Positions 1 through 5,302 of a stretch of DNA of 7,320 nucleotides are shown one piece after another. The position numbers and the translations under genes are program-made. Each line of letters starts with the position of its first letter. Within the stretch, counting starts at the first letter, position 1. Under the pieces are notes generated by a model. The model searched no databases, had not been told where the DNA came from, and saw only the letters and a program-made list of their open reading frames with translations. The DNA comes from JACRBK01 sp964427955 (GTDB lineage: Bacteria > Chloroflexota > Anaerolineae > Aggregatilineales > Aggregatilineaceae): the NCBI GenBank assembly GCA_964427955.1, contig CAYRWY010000303.1, forward strand, positions 1 to 7,320. The letters run 5' to 3'.

Positions 1-55
1 ACAGGCTCGCCAACAGGCTACCAAACTCTGCGCCGGGCAGATTAAGGAAATTTTG

Positions 56-84
56 TTGCCTCCCGGCGCCGCGCGGGTTATTAT
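56..84 (+). promoter_or_regulatory. Candidate sigma70-type promoter of the nuclease gene
   Basis: TTGCCT at 56-61 (4/6 to TTGACA) and TATTAT at 79-84 (5/6 to TATAAT) are separated by 17 bases. They lie about 50 bases upstream of the nuclease start, so the leader would be roughly 45 bases. A second -10-like hexamer, TATATT at 100-105, has no good partner. The region before the promoter (1-55) could be the tail of an unseen gene, since one plus frame reads to a stop at 43-45, but nothing recognisable is encoded there. This is pattern matching only. Confidence 0.4.
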
Positions 85-121
85 GGGCCAGCGCGTAGTT
101 ATATTGTTTCTTGCGACCCAC

Positions 122-129
122 AAGGGGGA
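122..129 (+). promoter_or_regulatory. Ribosome binding site that decides the nuclease start
   Basis: The purine run AAGGGGGA ends five bases before the ATG at 135. That is proper Shine-Dalgarno spacing for this ATG, and it overlaps the coding sequence that would follow from the in-frame TTG at 111. It therefore supports 135 as the start. Confidence 0.65.
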
Positions 130-134
130 TTTTC

Positions 135-3100
135 ATGTCTCGAGCACCTTTCCAATCGGCGGCGCGTCGTCTGGGTGCGCCGGTACGCCTGGTTTTCGTC
201 CTGCTGCTGGTCCTGGGGATTCTCCCCCTGTACAGGACGCTCGCCCCGCAAACGGCTCACGCCGCACCACCCACCGATCTGTTCTTCTCGGAATACATCG
301 AAGGCTCCAGCAACAACAAGGCGCTGGAAATCTACAACGGCACCGGAGCCGCCATTAACCTGGCGACGGGCAGCTACCGGATTCAGATGTACTTCAATGG
401 TAGCAGCACACCGGGAGCCGCCAGCTTCGACCTGACCGGGACCGTGGCCGATGGGGATGTGTATGTCGTCGCGCACGGCTCCGCCAATGCGACCATTCTG
501 GCGCAAGCCGACCAGGTGTCACCCACGGCTGCGGGCTGGTATAACGGTGATGATGCGATTGCCCTGCTACACAATGGCGTTATCATCGACGTGATCGGGC
601 AGATCGGCGTCGACCCCGGCAGCGAATGGGGCACCGGGCTGACCTCGACCGCCGACAACACCCTGACGCGCAACGACACGGTGTGCGGCGGCGATCCGGA
701 CGGCACGAACGCCTTCGATCCCTCCGTCCAGTGGACCGGCTACGCGACCGACACCTTCAGCTACCTGGGCAGCTATACGGCCTCCTGCGGAAGTGCGGAC
801 ACCGCCCCGACCGTGAGCGGCGTCACCCCGGCCAACGGCGCGACCGACGTCCCGCTGGACAGCAATCTCACCATCAGTTTCTCGGAAGCCGTCACGCCGT
901 CCGGCGACTGGGTGACGGTGGACTGCACCAGCAGCGGCAGCCGCGTCCCTGCCGATTTCAACATTACCGGCGGCCCGCAGAATTTCACGCTCGATCCCGC
1001 CACCAACTTCGCCTACGGCGACGTGTGCACCATCACCATCCACGCGGCGCTGGTCGCCGATCAGGACACGAACGATCCGCCGGATGCGATGGCCGCCAAC
1101 TACACGTCCAGCTTCTACCCGCTGGCTTCCAATCCCTGCACCGATCCCTACACTGCGATCTACGACATCCAGGGCAGCGGAGCGGCCAGCCCGCTGGTCG
1201 GCAACATCGTCACCACGATGGGCATCGTGACCGCCGACTTCCAGAACACCAGTGAACGCAGCGGGTTCTTCCTGCAAGAACCGAGCAGCGACGGCAACCC
1301 GGCGACCTCGGACGGCGTCTTCGTCTTCAATACCAGTTTTGCCGTGAATACCGGCGACCTGGTGCGGCTGCGCGGGCGGGTATCCGAGTATTACAACCTG
1401 ACCGAGATCGGCAGCGTCACCAGCGTGCTGACGTGCGCCACCGCCCAATCCCTCGGCTCGACCACGGTCCACCTGCCGGTGCCCGACAGCATGACCGCCG
1501 CCGACTTCTGGGAGCAGTACGAAGGGATGCTCGTCACCATTCCTGAGACCCTGACCGTCGCCCAGTCGTACAACCTGGGGCGCTACGGCCAGGTCATGCT
1601 CTCGACCGAGCGGCTCTACCAGTTCACCCACACCGACGCCCCGGACGTCGCCGGTTACACCGACTTCCTGGAGTACGTCGCGCGGCATTCGATCATCCTG
1701 GACGATCACAGCGGCGCGCAGAACCCGACGCCGGTTATCCATCCCGCGCCCGAACTGACCTTCACCAACACCCTGCGCGGGGGCGACCTCACCGCGGCGG
1801 CGCTCACCGGGGTGGTGAACTACACCTTCGACGATTGGGTGATCGACGCGCTGGCCTCGGTCCCGTTCACGCACGCCAACCCGCGGCCCAGCACGACGCC
1901 CAACGTGGGGGGCACCCTGCGCGTCGTCGGCACCAACCTGCTGAACTACTTCACGACCATCGACCGGGGCACCGGCTTCTGGATCTGCGGCCCGTCGGGC
2001 GACATGGAATGCCGTGGGGCCGACAGCGATGCCGAATTCACCCGCCAGCGCGCCAAAGCGTTGAACGCCCTGGCCACGCTCGACGCGGATGTCTACGGGT
2101 TGGTCGAGATCGAGAACAACGAGACCGCCTCGCTGCAAGACCTCGTCGATGGCCTGAACGCCATGCTGGGCGCCGGAACCTATGCCTACATCGACACCGG
2201 CACGATTGGCACTGACGCCATCAAGACCGGCCTGATCTACAAACCCGGCAGTGTCACCCCGATGGGCAACTTCGCGATCCTCGATTCGTCGGTCGATCCC
2301 GCCTTCAACAGCGACGCGAATCGGCCCGCGCTGGCCCAGACCTTCCAGGACAACGCGACCGGCGAACTCTTCACGGTCGTGGTCAACCACCTGAAGTCGA
2401 AAGGCTCCGCGTGCAGCGGCGATCCTGACCTGGGCGACGGCCAGGGGAACTGCAACGTCACCCGCACCCAGGCGGTGAAAGCCCTCGTCAACTGGCTCAA
2501 CAGCGATCCAACCGGCAGCGGCGATTCGGACTTCTTGCTGCTGGGCGACATGAACTCGTATTCGAAGGAAGACCCGATCCGGGCCTTCGAGAAGGGCAGC
2601 TTCACCAACCTGGTCAAAGCCTTCGGTGGACGGGAAGCCTATTCCTACGTCTTCGACGGCCAATGGGGCTACCTCGACTACGCACTGGCGAGCAAGAGCC
2701 TGGTGTCGCAGGTGACGGGCGTCGGCGAATGGCACATCAACACCGACGAACCGACCGCGATGGACTACAACGACTACAACCAGGCCTACCTGTATGATCC
2801 CGCCCCCATCCGCGTCTCGGATCACGATCCGGTCGTGGTCGGGCTGAAGCTCAAGGCGCGTTCCGAGGATGGCGGCACCAGCAACCCGGCAGGTAACCCG
2901 GACACCGGCATCTTCGACCCAGCCATGAGCAAGATCGGCGAACTGCCTGCGGGTGGCATCGGTCTGCCCGGTGAGCAGCTCACCTGGGTGATCACCGTCA
3001 CCAACCGGGGCACGGGCACCGGGACGAACCTCGTCATCACCGACACGCTGCGCAGCGAACTGCGGATCGACAGCGTAGACACGCCGCGCGGCTCGGCCAG

Positions 3101-3422
3101 CGTCGCGGGCCAGATCGTGACCTTCACGATCCCCAGCCTCGCGCCGGGCGAATCGCTCGTGCTGCGCATCATCACTACCGTGCTCGAAAGCCCGCTGGAT
3201 GGCGTGATCACCAACACGGTGTCACTGAGCGGCCAGGCGCCGGATGGGGCGACCGCCACGGCGACGGCCCAGGGCATCGTCTCCACCATTGGGTCGCTGC
3301 CCTCGACCGGCTATCCGCCCGCCGAAAAGACGTCCCATCCGCAGCCCGCGCTGTGGATGCTGCTGGCGCTGGTCCTGGTCGCCCTGGCGGGCGGCTGGGC
3401 GCTGCGCAAAGCGACGAAATAG
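135..3422 (+). CDS. Secreted, surface-anchored ExeM/NucH-family endonuclease
   Basis: This 1095-residue protein is predicted to hydrolyse extracellular DNA outside the cell. A signal peptide spans residues 1-43, with basic residues, the hydrophobic core LVFVLLLVLGILPL and an AHA cleavage site before APP. A lamin-tail domain covers about 47-220 (FFSEYIEGSSNNKALEIYNG). An Ig-like domain covers about 224-330 and an OB-fold about 340-435 (GIVTADF, GFFLQEP). The EEP catalytic domain is about 595-905. Its likely metal and catalytic residues are all present: N601 in TNLLNYF, E658 in VEIENN, H752 in NHLKSKG, D805 and N807 in GDMNSY, D848 in YLDYALA, and D896-H897 in SDHDPVVV. C760 and C773 match the cysteine pair I recall after NHLKSKG in this family. 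A DUF11 repeat at about 930-1045 is followed by LPSTG (1055-1059), a membrane segment (about 1072-1090) and the basic tail RKATK. This is the layout of sortase-anchored nucleases. The ATG at 135 was chosen over the TTG at 111 because of its ribosome binding site. Family assignment is strong; wall attachment is inferred. Confidence 0.93.
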   Translation: MSRAPFQSAARRLGAPVRLVFVLLLVLGILPLYRTLAPQTAHAAPPTDLFFSEYIEGSSNNKALEIYNGTGAAINLATGSYRIQMYFNGSSTPGAASFDLTGTVADGDVYVVAHGSANATILAQADQVSPTAAGWYNGDDAIALLHNGVIIDVIGQIGVDPGSEWGTGLTSTADNTLTRNDTVCGGDPDGTNAFDPSVQWTGYATDTFSYLGSYTASCGSADTAPTVSGVTPANGATDVPLDSNLTISFSEAVTPSGDWVTVDCTSSGSRVPADFNITGGPQNFTLDPATNFAYGDVCTITIHAALVADQDTNDPPDAMAANYTSSFYPLASNPCTDPYTAIYDIQGSGAASPLVGNIVTTMGIVTADFQNTSERSGFFLQEPSSDGNPATSDGVFVFNTSFAVNTGDLVRLRGRVSEYYNLTEIGSVTSVLTCATAQSLGSTTVHLPVPDSMTAADFWEQYEGMLVTIPETLTVAQSYNLGRYGQVMLSTERLYQFTHTDAPDVAGYTDFLEYVARHSIILDDHSGAQNPTPVIHPAPELTFTNTLRGGDLTAAALTGVVNYTFDDWVIDALASVPFTHANPRPSTTPNVGGTLRVVGTNLLNYFTTIDRGTGFWICGPSGDMECRGADSDAEFTRQRAKALNALATLDADVYGLVEIENNETASLQDLVDGLNAMLGAGTYAYIDTGTIGTDAIKTGLIYKPGSVTPMGNFAILDSSVDPAFNSDANRPALAQTFQDNATGELFTVVVNHLKSKGSACSGDPDLGDGQGNCNVTRTQAVKALVNWLNSDPTGSGDSDFLLLGDMNSYSKEDPIRAFEKGSFTNLVKAFGGREAYSYVFDGQWGYLDYALASKSLVSQVTGVGEWHINTDEPTAMDYNDYNQAYLYDPAPIRVSDHDPVVVGLKLKARSEDGGTSNPAGNPDTGIFDPAMSKIGELPAGGIGLPGEQLTWVITVTNRGTGTGTNLVITDTLRSELRIDSVDTPRGSASVAGQIVTFTIPSLAPGESLVLRIITTVLESPLDGVITNTVSLSGQAPDGATATATAQGIVSTIGSLPSTGYPPAEKTSHPQPALWMLLALVLVALAGGWALRKATK

Positions 3423-3423
3423 C

Positions 3424-3467
3424 CCTCACCCCCTACCCTCTCTCCCATAGAGAACATGGGAGAGGGG
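3424..3467 (+). repeat. C-rich hairpin repeat, copy 1
   Basis: The copy starts CCTCACCCCCTACC and then forms a 12-pair stem, CCTCTCTCCCAT (3437-3448) with ATGGGAGAGGGG (3456-3467), including one T-G pair, around a 7-base loop. It begins two bases after the nuclease stop codon. The body matches copies 2 and 3, which share the CCTCACCCC head and the CTCTCC/GGAGAG-type stem. Without a T-run just after the stem it is not a textbook terminator. Confidence 0.75.
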
Positions 3468-3477
3468 AGACAACAAA

Positions 3478-3510
3478 ACAGGGATGGCGATTGACCATCC
3501 CTGTCATTTT
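3478..3510 (+). terminator. Probable rho-independent terminator of the nuclease gene
   Basis: A perfect 10-base stem, ACAGGGATGG (3478-3487) with CCATCCCTGT (3495-3504), has a 7-base loop and is followed by CATTTT. It lies 56 bases past the nuclease stop. On the opposite strand the stem is followed by TGTTTTG, so it might act in both directions. The T-run is short, which limits certainty. Confidence 0.6.
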
Positions 3511-3560
3511 CGAAGAGCAAAAAAGTGCCTCATCCCGTAAATAACAGGGAAATCCGGTAG

Positions 3561-3580
3561 GGGCAGGGCAAGCCCTGCCC
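3561..3580. repeat. Palindrome GGGCAGGGC-AA-GCCCTGCCC
   Basis: Two perfect 9-base arms (3561-3569 and 3572-3580) flank two bases. The left arm is part of GGTAGGGGCAGGGC, whose GTAGGGGC (3557-3564) recurs inverted as GCCCCTAC at 3750-3757. This looks like a second small palindromic repeat type, distinct from the CCTCACCCC family. No function is evident. Confidence 0.55.
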
Positions 3581-3629
3581 AATAGGCATCAAGTTAGGCA
3601 TCTGATCGGGTGTCATAGGGAAAAAACGG

Positions 3630-3670
3630 CCTCACCCCTAAATCCCCTCTCCAACAGAGTTGGCGAGGGG
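3630..3670 (+). repeat. C-rich hairpin repeat, copy 2
   Basis: The head CCTCACCCCTAAAT leads into a stem of CCCCTCTCCAAC (3644-3655) with GTTGGCGAGGGG (3659-3670). Eleven of twelve positions pair and the loop is AGA. ACTTTTCC follows, so this copy could also weakly terminate plus-strand transcription. It has the same orientation as copy 1. Confidence 0.75.
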
Positions 3671-3691
3671 ACTTTTCCGGCGCGGCAATCG

Positions 3692-3740
3692 CCCCCTCTC
3701 CATTGTGTTTTTCGAATGGAGAGGGGGTTGGGGGGTGAGG
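3692..3740 (-). repeat. C-rich hairpin repeat, copy 3 (inverted)
   Basis: Read on the minus strand, this copy starts CCTCACCCCCCAACC and forms a perfect 13-base stem, AATGGAGAGGGGG (3715-3727) with CCCCCTCTCCATT (3692-3704), around a 10-base loop. It has the same head and stem as copies 1 and 2 in opposite orientation, and lies 57 bases past the CpXC gene stop. The perfect stem despite a different loop implies pairing is being maintained or the copy is recent. Confidence 0.75.
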
Positions 3741-3796
3741 CCGGGACAAGCCCCTACAGAACCCGATGTTACTTTATCAAATGTGGGACGGGGCAT

Positions 3797-5194
3797 TTAG
3801 TGCGGATGCTGGTGGCCCCCGGTGGGCAGTTGGGGTTCCTCACCCACAAACTCCGCGGCGTATTCGGCCAACCCGCGCAGGCGCTCGGCCACGTCCGGCT
3901 GTTCGCTCTCGTCCAGGTCGTCGGCCAGCGCATCCATCAGGTCGAGCAGCTCAGGGCCGAAGCTGGGCGCGCGCTCCTCGATCATGGCGCGGGCATCGTC
4001 GTCGTTATCCAGCGACAGCACATCGTTGATCAGCCGGATCTGCGGCGGCGCGCTCTCGCGCAGGATCTCAAGCACCCGTTGCAGCACTTCCTTCAGCCGC
4101 TCCGCCGTGCGCGTATCGCCGTTCTGCTCCGCCACGCGAATATTCGTCTGCAAGACGGTCATGAACATGTCGTCGATCAGTTCCAGGCGGGGACGGATGG
4201 CGGCGTCGAGGTCTTCGGCGCTGATGATGGCGCGCAGGGTATCCGCCGCGCGCTGCAAGACCGCCTGCGTCTGCTGATCGATCACCCCGGTCAGTTCCAC
4301 CAACCGGGTGCGCAGCGCCGTCAACTGATCCTTCCGGGCACCCTGCGCCGCGTCGATCTGGGCGGTCAGGTCCTGGAAGAACTGGTAATCCATCGCCGGG
4401 CGCATCAGGCCGACCAACGCCTGCACGCGCTGATCGTCGTCCGCCGAGTTCAGCACGATCTCGAAGAATTCCTCACGGCTGAGCTGATCGCCGCGGGCCT
4501 GCAATTCCTCGGCGACTTCCTGCACAGTCTGTTCCTGCTGCTCGGCAGCGGCGACCATCTCCTGACCGGCGGGCGTGTTTTGCAGCAGGTAGTTGTAGAG
4601 CCGCAGCAGCGCCTGGGCCATGTCTTCTCTGCCGGTCTCGGCGGCATTCTCCGCCGTGACGAGCATCATCTGGAAGAATTCGCGGTCGATCACCGCGGCC
4701 TGCTGCTCCGCCAGGGTCACCCATTCCTGAGGGTGAACCTGCAAGAACATTTCCATCACGCGCATTTTCTCGCGCTGGGCTTCGCGCATTTCGGCGGTGA
4801 CGCCGTCCGCATCCAGGATGGTATCGATCATGCCGGGCAGCGTGAGCGCCTGGCGCGGGGTGAGCAGGTACGCGCGGCGCTGCTCCTGGGGGATGCTGTT
4901 GGTCAGGCGGCGGGTGAGATCGCCGACGATCTTCTCGCGATCCGCCGCGGAGACGTTCAGTTCCATCGGGACGTAGATCATCAGCAGTTGTTTGGCAGGA
5001 TCGTGGTACAGCAGCGGCGTGCCGACGGCGATGGTGTGGCCGCAGTTCGGGCACGCGACCATATTCACCCGCCCGGACAAGAAGCGCGCTTTCGCCTGGG
5101 GGTCCTGCCCCACGTCAATAATCTGCTCGACAATGGCCGGGAAAGACGTGCCGCAGCGTGGGCAGTTCAACGTTGTTCGAACCAATTGTGACAT
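3797..5194 (-). CDS. CpXC-domain zinc-ribbon protein with long helical extension
   Basis: This 465-residue protein probably acts in the cytoplasm, as there is no signal peptide or membrane segment. The N-terminus carries two CxxC pairs, CPRC at residues 11-14 and CPNC at 48-51. These are the only cysteines in the protein and would form one zinc site of the CpXC type. After residue 130 or so the chain is rich in Glu, Gln, Ala and Leu and predicted almost entirely helical, ending in an acidic segment (DDLDESEQPD) and the tail GGHQHPH. The function of CpXC proteins is not known. The ATG at 5194 is preferred over one at 5242, because AGAGGAG sits nine bases upstream and the predicted promoter would leave the 5242 start almost no leader. 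The gene has its own promoter overlapped by a CIRCE element, which suggests heat-shock control by HrcA. The 108-base gap to the kinase also argues for separate transcription. The domain name is confident; a role in protein quality control is only inferred from the operator. Confidence 0.85.
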   Translation of the reverse strand: MSQLVRTTLNCPRCGTSFPAIVEQIIDVGQDPQAKARFLSGRVNMVACPNCGHTIAVGTPLLYHDPAKQLLMIYVPMELNVSAADREKIVGDLTRRLTNSIPQEQRRAYLLTPRQALTLPGMIDTILDADGVTAEMREAQREKMRVMEMFLQVHPQEWVTLAEQQAAVIDREFFQMMLVTAENAAETGREDMAQALLRLYNYLLQNTPAGQEMVAAAEQQEQTVQEVAEELQARGDQLSREEFFEIVLNSADDDQRVQALVGLMRPAMDYQFFQDLTAQIDAAQGARKDQLTALRTRLVELTGVIDQQTQAVLQRAADTLRAIISAEDLDAAIRPRLELIDDMFMTVLQTNIRVAEQNGDTRTAERLKEVLQRVLEILRESAPPQIRLINDVLSLDNDDDARAMIEERAPSFGPELLDLMDALADDLDESEQPDVAERLRGLAEYAAEFVGEEPQLPTGGHQHPH

Positions 5195-5203
5195 GCAGCA
5201 ATG

Positions 5204-5210
5204 CTCCTCT
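5204..5210 (-). promoter_or_regulatory. Ribosome binding site deciding the CpXC start
   Basis: AGAGGAG on the minus strand lies nine bases before the ATG at 5194. No comparable purine run precedes the alternative ATG at 5242. Confidence 0.7.
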
Positions 5211-5252
5211 AATTCGATTACCACCGGCCAGGGCCGATACATGAACTCGTGT

Positions 5253-5281
5253 AGTATACCGCCAGCACTCCCTGGTGACGA
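5253..5281 (-). promoter_or_regulatory. Candidate promoter of the CpXC gene
   Basis: On the minus strand TCGTCA (5276-5281; 4/6 to TTGACA) is followed after 17 bases by TATACT (5253-5258; 5/6 to TATAAT). Transcription would start near 5246, leaving a leader of about 50 bases before the ATG at 5194. The -35 hexamer lies inside the CIRCE element, the arrangement expected for repression by HrcA. Confidence 0.6.
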
Positions 5282-5288
5282 GTGCTAA
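5262..5288 (-). promoter_or_regulatory. CIRCE operator (HrcA binding site)
   Basis: Read on the minus strand, the site is TTAGCACTC, nine bases, then GAGTGCTGG. The established CIRCE consensus is TTAGCACTC-N9-GAGTGCTAA, so the first half-site is 9/9, the second is 7/9 and the spacer length is exact. HrcA binds this inverted repeat to repress chaperone genes such as groESL and dnaK until heat stress. Here the site covers the -35 and spacer of the promoter into the CpXC gene, and begins 14 bases past the kinase stop codon. The kinase ends just before it, so the CpXC gene is the only plausible target in the window. Confidence 0.85.
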
Positions 5289-5302
5289 CTTGGCGGGGAC
5301 GA

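Larger units (their letters stand above)
3621..3742 (-). terminator. Long inverted repeat with T6 run, possible terminator for the CpXC gene
   Basis: Arms 3628-3652 and 3718-3742 match as inverted repeats at 22 of 25 positions, because copies 2 and 3 face each other. On the minus strand the second arm is followed by G and then TTTTTT (complement of 3621-3626), which resembles a terminator for transcripts leaving the CpXC gene. The spacer between arms is 65 bases and the small hairpins of copies 2 and 3 would compete with the long stem, so the terminator role is uncertain. Confidence 0.4.
3423..3796. other. Repeat-rich intergenic region between convergent genes
   Basis: These 374 bases between two convergent stop codons show no convincing gene. 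They hold three copies of a C-rich hairpin repeat, a terminator-like stem-loop, a GGGCAGGGC palindrome, an inverted pair of GTAGGGGC (3557-3564 and 3750-3757) and a minor 8-base direct repeat TAGGCATC (3583-3590 and 3595-3602). The dense hairpins suggest transcription termination plus accumulation of small mobile-type repeats. Each is listed separately. Confidence 0.8.

Noticed and set aside
111..134. TTG at 111 as the nuclease start
   Set aside because: It would add eight residues before a normal signal peptide and would place the purine-rich ribosome binding site inside the coding region.
53..358. A 101-codon plus-strand frame overlapping the nuclease start
   Set aside because: It overlaps the signal peptide and lamin-tail coding sequence in another frame and encodes nothing recognisable.
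567..2825. A 752-codon open frame on the minus strand inside the nuclease gene
   Set aside because: It is antisense to a gene with clear catalytic motifs. The predicted protein is a low-complexity mix of Gly, Val, Arg and Ala typical of GC-rich antisense frames, with no recognisable domain.
3423..3796. CRISPR array in the repeat-rich gap
   Set aside because: The three repeats differ in loop and orientation, are unevenly spaced, and have no regular spacers or cas genes nearby.
3716..5191. A 491-codon plus-strand open frame opposite the CpXC gene
   Set aside because: The translation is rich in His, Gln, Leu and Arg with no domain. The opposite strand has the CxxC motifs, ribosome binding site and promoter.
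5195..5242. Upstream ATG at 5242 as the CpXC start
   Set aside because: It has no ribosome binding site and would lie only a few bases after the predicted transcription start. The ATG at 5194 has AGAGGAG at good spacing and begins right before the CpXC domain.
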